Part shown: positions 9,347 through 16,199 of the stretch, piece after piece
How the letters are laid out: every line of letters starts with the position of its first letter
Numbering within the stretch: position 1 is the first letter of the stretch
Origin: Bacteroidales bacterium
GTDB lineage: Bacteria; Bacteroidota; Bacteroidia; Bacteroidales; Muribaculaceae
Length of the DNA: 49,864 nucleotides
Assembly: GCA_015061055.1 (NCBI GenBank)
Contig: SUXH01000019.1
Span: 1-49,864, forward strand
Reading direction: 5' to 3'
Notes under the pieces: model-generated
What the model saw: the letters and a program-made list of their open reading frames with translations, nothing else
The model's database searches: none
Told to the model about the DNA's origin: nothing
Translations under genes and position numbers: made by a program

Positions 9347-10222
9347 ATGTCGGAAGTGAAAATTGCAGGAGTGATGCGCTCAAGAGATTATTCGCCTAAT
9401 CATATAGGGAATGATGCTGCTATATTCAATGCAACGGCTGAGCAATTGCGAAAACGAGGCTTTGTTGTGAATGTGTATAGCGAAGAGAAGTTCAAATCCT
9501 GCGACATAGAAGAAGATGTAGTACTAAATATGTGTCGCGATGCAGCTTCGATAAAGAAGTTGCAAAAACTTGAAGATGCGGGCAAATTGGTGCTGAATTC
9601 GGGTTACGGAATTGAGAATTGTACGCGTGAGCGTATGGCTCGAATCTTGTTGGGCAGTGGTATTCCTTATCCTGAAAGTATTATCGTAAATACTGACGAA
9701 AGTGTTAAGGATATGCTTTCTCGTGTGGGAATGAATAACTGTTGGGTAAAATGTGGCGGACATTCTCAACATAAAGAAGATGTGAGTTATGTGCGTCATA
9801 GAGATGAAGCTCAAGAAATACTTCAGGAGTATTTCTATCGAGGTATTAATCGTGCTGTAATAAATAAACACATTGTGGGTGATTTGGTGAAATTCTACGG
9901 AGTGAAAGGAACGCCTTTCTTTCATTGGTTTTTCCCATTTGAACGTGGGCATGTGATGCAGGACTATGGAGTTGATATCGACTTGACAAAAGAACGTAAG
10001 CTCGATGAATCAAAACTGAAAGCATATTGTGAACAGGCTTGTGAGGAACTGAATGTGATGATATATGGAGGTGATTGTATTGTGGGAGTGGATGGTAAAA
10101 TTACAATCATCGATTTCAATGACTGGCCAAGTTATGCACCATGTAGTAATGAGGCTGCACCCCATATAGCGAAAAGAGTACTTGCTGAGATTAAAGAATT
10201 TATATCAAAGAGAGAAAAATGA
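9347..10222 (+). CDS. ATP-grasp enzyme, possibly inositol-phosphate-kinase-like
   Basis: This 291-residue protein has the layout of an ATP-grasp ligase/kinase: an N-terminal Rossmann-like region (about 1-90), then a Lys-containing strand (CWVKCGG), the INKHIVGDLVKFYGVKG segment that shapes the nucleotide pocket, and a C-terminal acidic metal site (DCIVGVDG, then IIDFNDWPSY). The last motif resembles the Asp-Asn-Phe/Trp-Pro pattern of inositol trisphosphate 5/6-kinases as well as RimK and glutathione synthetase. Operon position makes a role in modifying inositol or a lipid headgroup attractive, but no substrate can be read from the sequence. Its stop overlaps the start of the PgpA gene by 4 bases (ATGA). 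Confidence 0.75.
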   Translation: MSEVKIAGVMRSRDYSPNHIGNDAAIFNATAEQLRKRGFVVNVYSEEKFKSCDIEEDVVLNMCRDAASIKKLQKLEDAGKLVLNSGYGIENCTRERMARILLGSGIPYPESIIVNTDESVKDMLSRVGMNNCWVKCGGHSQHKEDVSYVRHRDEAQEILQEYFYRGINRAVINKHIVGDLVKFYGVKGTPFFHWFFPFERGHVMQDYGVDIDLTKERKLDESKLKAYCEQACEELNVMIYGGDCIVGVDGKITIIDFNDWPSYAPCSNEAAPHIAKRVLAEIKEFISKREK

Positions 10223-10692
10223 AAAAGTTTCCATTGTTTCATAAGCTTATTGCAACAAGTTTTGGCGCAGGATACTCACCGATAGCTCCGGGTACTATGG
10301 GAGCATTGGTGGCTGTGGCTGTATGGTATGTATTATGGCTTAATCTGGACTATTCTACTTTGCAGTGGGTTGTAGCAGCGCTTGTAGCAGTGTTTACAGT
10401 TCTTGGAACTTGGTCGGCATCGATAAGCGAATGTTTTTGGGGTGAAGATCCTAAACGAGTAGTGATGGATGAGACTGTAGGTGAATGGATTGCACTCTTG
10501 GCTGTGCCGGCATCAGGACATTGGGGATATGTACTTGCGGCTTTTGTGTTATTTCGTTTCTTTGATATAGTGAAACCGCTTGGAGTGCGTTCAATGGAGA
10601 AACTGAAAGGTGGGTGTGGTATAATGGGCGATGATATATTGGCGGGTATATATGCTGCATTATCAATGTTCATATTTAATTATTTTGTATAG
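10219..10692 (+). CDS. pgpA: PgpA-family lipid phosphatase (likely phosphatidylinositol-phosphate phosphatase)
   Basis: The 157 residues match the phosphatidylglycerophosphatase A family: GYSPIAPGTMGAL near the N-terminus, VVMDETVGEW, the FRFFDIVKPLG motif and the terminal GIMGDDILAGIYA segment with conserved acidic residues, all on a small membrane protein with about four hydrophobic segments. In Bacteroides thetaiotaomicron a PgpA-family protein in the inositol-lipid cluster (BT_1525) removes the phosphate from phosphatidylinositol phosphate. The same neighbours and order are present here, so that role is preferred over phosphatidylglycerol synthesis. It overlaps the ATP-grasp gene by 4 bases, and the next gene begins 2 bases after its stop. 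Confidence 0.88.
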   Translation: MKKFPLFHKLIATSFGAGYSPIAPGTMGALVAVAVWYVLWLNLDYSTLQWVVAALVAVFTVLGTWSASISECFWGEDPKRVVMDETVGEWIALLAVPASGHWGYVLAAFVLFRFFDIVKPLGVRSMEKLKGGCGIMGDDILAGIYAALSMFIFNYFV

Positions 10693-10694
10693 AG

Positions 10695-11219
10695 ATGGAA
10701 GAAACTACCAAAAATATAAAAATGCGGGGTAAAGGGATACTGTTGTTCTTAAAAGCATCAGTATCTTCACAGATTGCCTCTTGGGTGGATATGGGTCTTA
10801 GCTTCATCCTGTTTAGTGTGGTGAATCTTACATTGTATGATGGATTCTTTGCTAAGGCTATAGGTGCTGCCACCGGTGGGGTGATAAATTGTTGTATAAA
10901 TTATAAGTGGACGTTCCGTCCTGAAGGTTGCAGTAAGCGTACAGTGGCTGTGAAGTATGCCATGGTGTGGCTTGGCAGTTTGTTGCTGAATTCATTCGGT
11001 ACAGCATTTGTAACAGGCTTTGTGAGTGACTTACCTATATTAGCCGAATGGGGCGTTTCAAAGGACTCAGTGTTCTTTGTGGCTCAGCTTGCGGTGTCGC
11101 TCGTGGTGTCGATATGTTGGAATTTTATGTTGCAAAGATATTTTGTGTTCAATAATGTAAAGATAAAAGCTAAAGTAAAAAAAGTAACGACAAAACTAAA
11201 ACATAATAATGGAGAATAA
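10695..11219 (+). CDS. GtrA-like four-helix membrane protein
   Basis: The 174 residues show four hydrophobic helices (roughly 22-42, 48-68, 92-115, 135-155) and the GtrA-family pattern [14 protein letters not shown], with a second N-F-x-x-Q-R-Y-F-V-F motif near the end. GtrA proteins are thought to help move polyprenyl-linked or lipid-linked sugars across the inner membrane. The corresponding gene in the B. thetaiotaomicron inositol-lipid cluster lies between the PgpA-type phosphatase and the CDP-alcohol phosphotransferase, as here. A role in flipping an inositol lipid or its precursor is inference. Its end overlaps the next gene by 11 bases. The tail is rich in lysine. Confidence 0.8.
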   Translation: MEETTKNIKMRGKGILLFLKASVSSQIASWVDMGLSFILFSVVNLTLYDGFFAKAIGAATGGVINCCINYKWTFRPEGCSKRTVAVKYAMVWLGSLLLNSFGTAFVTGFVSDLPILAEWGVSKDSVFFVAQLAVSLVVSICWNFMLQRYFVFNNVKIKAKVKKVTTKLKHNNGE

Positions 11220-11898
11220 AAGTATGTTCAATAAGGTGCGCGACGCATTGCAGTTGGGTATCTATAAGGTGATTAATCCGCTTGTTCATGGAATGATAAA
11301 GGTGGGCATCACACCAAATGTTGTAACAACAATGGGATTTTTGGGAAATCTTGCTGCTGCTGCTATTTTTGTATATGCAGCTTTGGTTGAAAGTAGTAAG
11401 ATAGATTATGATTTGGTGTGGATAGGTGGTTTGGTGCTTATTTTGTCCTCGTTGCTTGATATGTTTGATGGTCAAGTGGCTCGTATCGGTAATATGCAAA
11501 CAACATTTGGGGCAATGTATGATTCGGTGCTCGATAGATATAGCGAGCTTGTAACACTTGGAGGTATCTGTTATATGCTTATGGCGGGAGGATATTTGGT
11601 TGGCTCTATCATAACATTTGTGGCATTGGTAGGCTCGTTAATGGTGAGCTATGTGCGTGCTCGAGCTGAAGGACTTGATATAGAGTGTAAAGTTGGCTTT
11701 ATGCAACGTCCGGAGCGAGTTGTAATTACTTGTTTAGGTGCAATCGCTTGTGGACTATATGGCAGTTGCGCCGACAGTGTGGCATTTGATCCAATGCTGA
11801 TAATGATAGTGGCGATGAGTGTGATAGCATTGTTTGCAAATGTAACTGCATTTGTGCGTATATCTCATTGTCGTAAGGAATTGGAAAAGAAGAAATAA
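11209..11898 (+). CDS. CDP-alcohol phosphatidyltransferase 1 (probable phosphatidylinositol-phosphate synthase)
   Basis: This integral membrane enzyme of 229 residues carries the full CDP-alcohol phosphotransferase signature DxxDGxxAR-x8-GxxxDxxxD (the segment from DMFDGQVAR to YDSVLDR), with all four aspartates. Five or six hydrophobic segments follow the usual pattern. The family joins CDP-diacylglycerol to a polyol or polyol phosphate. By position after PgpA and GtrA genes it corresponds to the characterised phosphatidylinositol-phosphate synthase of B. thetaiotaomicron (BT_1523), which uses inositol phosphate. The start overlaps the GtrA gene by 11 bases, which suggests translational coupling. 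Confidence 0.87.
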   Translation: MENKSMFNKVRDALQLGIYKVINPLVHGMIKVGITPNVVTTMGFLGNLAAAAIFVYAALVESSKIDYDLVWIGGLVLILSSLLDMFDGQVARIGNMQTTFGAMYDSVLDRYSELVTLGGICYMLMAGGYLVGSIITFVALVGSLMVSYVRARAEGLDIECKVGFMQRPERVVITCLGAIACGLYGSCADSVAFDPMLIMIVAMSVIALFANVTAFVRISHCRKELEKKK

Positions 11899-11910
11899 CG
11901 TTGAAAGCGT

Positions 11911-12846
11911 ATGACTAATAGACTGAAATTGCCATCACGTAAAGAGTTCCTGATTCTTGTGGTGTGCTTGTTGTTGTGGCTTGTAGTTACGGTGGCATTT
12001 GTAGGTTTTCGTCCTGAACACCCGATGCTTGCTTTACTGATTGCATCAATGTTCTTGGCAAGCGAGAAAAGCCGTAAACTTGTGATGGCGCTAATGCCGT
12101 TTGCGGTGTTTGCTGTGTCGTATGATTGGATGAATATAGTGCCTAATTATGAGGTAAATCCGGTGGATGTACGTGACCTATACGAAGCAGAAAAAATATT
12201 ATTTGGGATAACTACAGCTACAGGAGTTGTAACTCCAAATGAGTTCTTTGGAGTGCATAATTGCGCATTTATGGATTTTATGGCAGGAATTTTTTACTTG
12301 TGTTGGGTTCCTGTACCAATAATTTTTGGAATAGGTTTGTATTTTTCGCGTCAGCAAAAGATATATTTGCATTTTGCTTTAGTATTCCTATTTGTGAATC
12401 TTATCGGATTTGCTGGATATTATATTCATCCGGCAGCTCCACCTTGGTATGTTGCAAATTATGGTTTTGAGGCTATACTTGGCACGCCGGGTAATGTGGC
12501 AGGATTGGGACGATTTGATGAAATGATAGGATTACCGATTTTTGATTTCTTATATTCGAGAAATTCAAATGTATTTGCTGCAGTGCCATCATTACACTCG
12601 GCATATATGGTAATTGCGTTTTACTATTCATTGAAGGCAAAGTGTCCTAATTGGTTGCGAGTGATATTCTTTGTGATTGTGCTTGGAATATGGTTCACTG
12701 CAGTGTATTCGTTTCATCATTATTTGATTGACGTGATATTGGGTGCCGGTTGCGCTTGTTTAGGTATATTCTTATTTGAGAAATGCTTGATGAGATGGGG
12801 CGCGTTTGGTCGATTTATTGATGGTTACGTTAAGTATGTGTCGTAG
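11911..12846 (+). CDS. PAP2-superfamily membrane enzyme (probable inositol phosphorylceramide synthase)
   Basis: The 311 residues contain about six transmembrane helices and the PAP2/Aur1-type catalytic motifs: AVPSLHSAYM (catalytic His) at about residues 225-234 and SFHHYLIDVILG (nucleophile-type His and Asp) at about 270-281. Aur1-like enzymes transfer phosphoinositol from phosphatidylinositol to ceramide. The order PgpA-GtrA-phosphotransferase-PAP2 is the same as in the B. thetaiotaomicron cluster, where the PAP2-type member (BT_1522) makes inositol phosphorylceramide. The function is assigned from motifs and context. It starts 12 bases after the preceding gene and ends 6 bases before the next. 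Confidence 0.82.
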   Translation: MTNRLKLPSRKEFLILVVCLLLWLVVTVAFVGFRPEHPMLALLIASMFLASEKSRKLVMALMPFAVFAVSYDWMNIVPNYEVNPVDVRDLYEAEKILFGITTATGVVTPNEFFGVHNCAFMDFMAGIFYLCWVPVPIIFGIGLYFSRQQKIYLHFALVFLFVNLIGFAGYYIHPAAPPWYVANYGFEAILGTPGNVAGLGRFDEMIGLPIFDFLYSRNSNVFAAVPSLHSAYMVIAFYYSLKAKCPNWLRVIFFVIVLGIWFTAVYSFHHYLIDVILGAGCACLGIFLFEKCLMRWGAFGRFIDGYVKYVS

Positions 12847-12852
12847 ACAGAA

Positions 12853-13803
12853 ATGACGAGTTTTAAGGAAATAAAGGAACAATATAAGAATAGTTTAAAG
12901 TCGATGGATACTGAGGAATTCATCGATTTGGCTTTTTATCGACCTCTGGGTTATTTATGGGCATTGTTATGTAGTAAGCTGGGAATTACTCCAAACGTTA
13001 TCACTGTTGCAAGTATCTTTTTGGGTGTCGGAGGAGGTGTTTTACTTTATTTTCATAGCGACTTATTGTGGCTGAATTATATCGGCATATTATTGATAGT
13101 ATGGGCAAATACATTTGATAGTGCTGATGGGCAATTGGCCAGAATGACAGGTCAATATTCAAAACTGGGGCGTATTCTTGATGGTGTGAGTGGCGATTTA
13201 TGGTTTGTTGCAATCTATGTTGCGGTATGTTTGCGTGTGAACGAAACAGATGCTGTATTTGCTGCCCAACCATGGATGATATGGGTTATTGCTGTGTTTG
13301 CGGGTGTGTGTCACATTAAACAAGCTGCGACAGCCGATTATTATCGTCAATTTCATTTGTATTTTCTCAAAGGTGAGGAAAGGAGCGAACTTGATAGTTG
13401 CAGGGTTCTTGATATGAAAATTCGAGAATTGTCGTGGAAAAAGGATTTTGTTGAGAAATTTATGTTATTCTTGTATAGAGAATACACAGCTAATCAAGAA
13501 AAGTTTACTCCTTTTATGCAAATGCTTAGAATGGAGCTTGTTAGCCGTTTTTATGGAAATGTGCCACAAGCATTCAGAGATGCTTTTCGCACTCATAGTC
13601 GCCCGTTGATGAAGTATACAAATATGCTTACATTTAATACCCGTATAATAGTGTTGTTTGTTGCAGTTATGGTTCAGATGCCTTGGTTGTATTTCATATT
13701 TGAACTATCTATATTGAATGTGTTGCTTGTGTATCTTATAAATCGACATGAAAAAATGTGTGATGGTTTTGTGTCGGAATTGTGCGATGGCAAATATGGG
13801 TGA
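12853..13803 (+). CDS. CDP-alcohol phosphatidyltransferase 2, variant motif
   Basis: A second, longer (316 residues) CDP-alcohol phosphotransferase-like membrane protein. Its motif is DSADGQLAR, eight residues, then GRILDGVSGD. The first three aspartates fit the family pattern, but the position of the fourth (catalytic base) is Gly, with an Asp one residue later. Hydrophobic segments flank the motif, and a soluble stretch of about 80 residues (170-250) follows. It may use free inositol or another alcohol rather than inositol phosphate; this is inference from the neighbouring HAD phosphatase and nucleotidyltransferase. Its last 8 bases overlap the start chosen for the HAD gene. Confidence 0.8.
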   Translation: MTSFKEIKEQYKNSLKSMDTEEFIDLAFYRPLGYLWALLCSKLGITPNVITVASIFLGVGGGVLLYFHSDLLWLNYIGILLIVWANTFDSADGQLARMTGQYSKLGRILDGVSGDLWFVAIYVAVCLRVNETDAVFAAQPWMIWVIAVFAGVCHIKQAATADYYRQFHLYFLKGEERSELDSCRVLDMKIRELSWKKDFVEKFMLFLYREYTANQEKFTPFMQMLRMELVSRFYGNVPQAFRDAFRTHSRPLMKYTNMLTFNTRIIVLFVAVMVQMPWLYFIFELSILNVLLVYLINRHEKMCDGFVSELCDGKYG

Positions 13804-14512
13804 AGTAAAGGGGATATTGTTTGATTATGGTGGTACTCTTGATAGCTGTGCCGAGCATTGGAGTGAAATCATTTGGCAGGGGTATTGTTCTGTTGGTTTG
13901 AATGTGGAGTGGGATGACTTTTGGGATGCTTATGTACATACTGAGCGATTATTGGAGAGGGAAACGATTATTGATGCCGATTTTGACTTTCTGAAATTGA
14001 TGTTGTCGAAAATCGCAATACAAACAAAATATTTGAGTAGTAAATATGGAGGTGCTGTAAATAATCCGGATCTTGTGTCGAGTGTGGCATATATGTGTTA
14101 TGCGAAAGCTAAGCAGTGTGTAAGCGAGTCAAGAGAGGTGCTTGAAAAACTGAAAGGTAAGTATAAACTTGGGGTTGTGAGCAACTTTTATGGAAATCTG
14201 AAAACAGTATTGGCCGATTTTGGAATATTGGATTATTTTGATTGTGTAATTGATAGTGCTTCGGTAGGGATAAGAAAACCTGATAGCCAAATATTTCAGA
14301 TGGGGCTTAATGCCTTAAATCTCAATGCCACAGAAACGATTGTCGTAGGGGATAGCTATGAGAAAGATGTGTTGCCGGCGAGACAATTAGGTTGTTGTGT
14401 TGTGTGGTTGGGAGCCAGAGAGTGGAATGAATCAGCAGAAAATGGTATAAATGTAAAAATAGTGAATAAATTGAATGATTTGGTAAATACTGTATTAGTA
14501 GAGTTTAACTAA
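13796..14512 (+). CDS. HAD-superfamily phosphatase
   Basis: This haloacid-dehalogenase-type hydrolase of about 238 residues has motif I FDYGGTLDS, motif II VVSNFYGN, the Lys of motif III in GIRKPDSQIF, and motif IV VVGDSYEKD. In motif I the canonical second Asp (DxD) is replaced by Gly (DYGGT), a variant found in several HAD subfamilies. The frame is open upstream to an ATG at 13748, but that lies well inside the previous gene. The ATG at 13796 gives an 8-base overlap and places motif I near the N-terminus. A role as inositol-phosphate phosphatase supplying free inositol to phosphotransferase 2 is plausible from context only. It ends the operon. Confidence 0.82.
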   Translation: MGEVKGILFDYGGTLDSCAEHWSEIIWQGYCSVGLNVEWDDFWDAYVHTERLLERETIIDADFDFLKLMLSKIAIQTKYLSSKYGGAVNNPDLVSSVAYMCYAKAKQCVSESREVLEKLKGKYKLGVVSNFYGNLKTVLADFGILDYFDCVIDSASVGIRKPDSQIFQMGLNALNLNATETIVVGDSYEKDVLPARQLGCCVVWLGAREWNESAENGINVKIVNKLNDLVNTVLVEFN

Positions 14513-14664
14513 AATAGGCTTTTCCTGTATCGAAATTAACAAAAGATAAGTAAATAACAGCTTTGATTGCAATTATTAACAAAATAAAGGTAAAGAAATT
14601 CTTTAATTTATTTTTCTATTTAGAAAATAGGAGGTAATTTTACGGCGATTTTCAAAATAAGGGT

Positions 14665-14705
14665 GCAATTTATGGTTGTACACGTTTTTGTGTGCATATA
14701 ATTGC
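14665..14705 (+). promoter_or_regulatory. Long imperfect hairpin in the inositol-phosphate synthase upstream region
   Basis: Within the 245-base gap before the synthase gene, GCAATTTATG (14665-14674) pairs with CATATAATTGC (14695-14705) with one bulge, and TACAC (14679-14683) pairs with GTGTG (14690-14694) around a GTTTTT loop. It is not followed by a T tract, so it is not a simple terminator. It may act as an operator or 5' leader structure. No convincing TAnnTTTG box was found in this gap; TAATTGCG at 14699-14706 is a weak match, 21 bases after TTG. Confidence 0.45.
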
Positions 14706-14757
14706 GTCATCAAGGTTGATAATAAACAAAAAACTTAGATAATAAAAGTAAGAAATT

Positions 14758-16065
14758 ATGGAAAATTGCAAAGTGCAAAAAGCTGAAGGTAAATTAGGCG
14801 TAATGGTAGTAGGTCTTGGGGCTGTTACCACTACTTTTATGACAGGTGTTTTGATGGCTCGCAAGGGTTTGGCAAAGCCTGTAGGTGCTGTTACTCAATA
14901 CGACAAGATTCGTGTTGGTAGAGGTGCTGAAAAGAAATATCTTAAGTATAACGAAATCGTGCCAATGGCATCATTGAACGATATCGAATTTGGAGCTTGG
15001 GATGTTTATCCGGCAAATGCATACGAAGCTGCAATGAATGCGCAAGTATTGAAAGAAAAAGATATTGAACCAGTAAAGGACGAACTTGTTAAGATTGTTC
15101 CTATGAAGGCTGCTTTTGATAAGAATTATGCAAAACGTCTTGAAGGAAACAATGTTAAGGACGCTAAGAGCCGTTGGGATATGGTGGAACAACTTCGTGA
15201 AGATATCCGTAACTTCAAGAAAGAGCATAATTGTGCCCGTATCGTAGTTCTATGGGCAGCATCAACTGAAGTTTATGTTCCAATTAACGAAGCTGTTCAC
15301 TATAAATTGTCAGATCTTGAAGCTGCAATGAAGGCTGACGATAAGGAAAACATTGCTCCTTCTATGTGTTATGCTTATGCTGCATTGTCTGAAGGTGCTC
15401 CATTTATTATGGGTGCTCCTAATACTACAGTTGATATTCCAGCAATGTGGGAAATGGCAGAAAATACCAAGTTGCCTATCGCAGGTAAAGACTTTAAGAC
15501 AGGTCAAACTCTTGTTAAGTCTGGTTTTGCTCCAATCATTGGTACACGTAAGTTAGGTCTTAATGGTTGGTTCTCTACTAATATTCTTGGTAATCGTGAT
15601 GGTCTTGTGCTTGACGAACCAGCAAACTTCCGTACAAAAGAAGTTTCAAAACTTTCTACTTTGGAATCAATCCTTGTACCTGAAGATCAACCTGATCTAT
15701 ACACTGATTACTACCACAAGGTTCGTATCAACTATTATCCACCTCGCAATGACGATAAGGAAGGTTGGGATAATATAGATATCTTTGGTTGGATGGGTTA
15801 TCCAATGCAAATCAAGATTAATTTCTTGTGTCGTGACTCTATCTTAGCTGCTCCTCTATGTCTTGACTTGGTGTTGTTGAGTGACCTTGCTGCACGTGCA
15901 GGTCGTTGGGGTACGCAACGTTTCTTGAGCTTGTTCTTAAAGAGTCCACAACACGACTATACTCAAGGTGAAGTTCCAGTGAACCATTTGTTCCAACAAT
16001 ACGTTATGCTAAAGAACGCAATCCGTGAAATGGGTGGTTACGAAGCTGACGAAGAAATCGATTAA
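14758..16065 (+). CDS. myo-Inositol-3-phosphate synthase
   Basis: The enzyme (MIPS/Ino1 family) converts glucose-6-phosphate to inositol phosphate with bound NAD. The N-terminal KLGVMVVGLGAVTTT is the Rossmann motif. The family segments GAPNTTVDIPAMWEMA, GKDFKTGQT (catalytic lysine region) and NILGNRDG follow. The length of 435 residues is normal for the bacterial branch. It supplies the headgroup precursor for the inositol-lipid enzymes encoded upstream. It is separated from them by 245 bases, and its codons (GGT, CGT, AAC, GAA) are those of highly expressed genes, unlike the operon before it, so it is probably transcribed on its own. A terminator follows. Confidence 0.95.
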   Translation: MENCKVQKAEGKLGVMVVGLGAVTTTFMTGVLMARKGLAKPVGAVTQYDKIRVGRGAEKKYLKYNEIVPMASLNDIEFGAWDVYPANAYEAAMNAQVLKEKDIEPVKDELVKIVPMKAAFDKNYAKRLEGNNVKDAKSRWDMVEQLREDIRNFKKEHNCARIVVLWAASTEVYVPINEAVHYKLSDLEAAMKADDKENIAPSMCYAYAALSEGAPFIMGAPNTTVDIPAMWEMAENTKLPIAGKDFKTGQTLVKSGFAPIIGTRKLGLNGWFSTNILGNRDGLVLDEPANFRTKEVSKLSTLESILVPEDQPDLYTDYYHKVRINYYPPRNDDKEGWDNIDIFGWMGYPMQIKINFLCRDSILAAPLCLDLVLLSDLAARAGRWGTQRFLSLFLKSPQHDYTQGEVPVNHLFQQYVMLKNAIREMGGYEADEEID

Positions 16066-16092
16066 TGTAATTTACATAGAATAATTTGAGGG

Positions 16093-16118
16093 AAAGAGAT
16101 GCATTTGCATCTCTTTTC
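16093..16118 (+). terminator. Rho-independent terminator after inositol-phosphate synthase
   Basis: AAAGAGATGCA (16093-16103) is followed after two bases by its exact complement TGCATCTCTTT (16106-16116) and T-rich sequence. It lies 27 bases after the stop codon. Confidence 0.85.
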
Positions 16119-16152
16119 TGTTTTATGTCTTTTTATTTAGAAAAAAAATATC

Positions 16153-16160
16153 TAACTTTG
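16153..16160 (+). promoter_or_regulatory. -7 box for the Wzc-like gene
   Basis: TAACTTTG is an exact TAnnTTTG match, 39 bases before the ATG at 16200, downstream of the preceding terminator. The -33 region is T-rich without a clear TTTG. Confidence 0.55.
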
Positions 16161-16199
16161 TAAATTATAAATTATGTTTAATGATAGTTTGTTTTTGTG

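Noticed and set aside
10219-10692. Simple phosphatidylglycerophosphatase role for the PgpA homologue
   Set aside because: Possible, but operon context and the B. thetaiotaomicron parallel favour phosphatidylinositol-phosphate; kept as the alternative.
13748-13795. Upstream start for the HAD phosphatase
   Set aside because: Would overlap the previous gene by 56 bases; ATG at 13796 puts motif I at the normal distance from the N-terminus.
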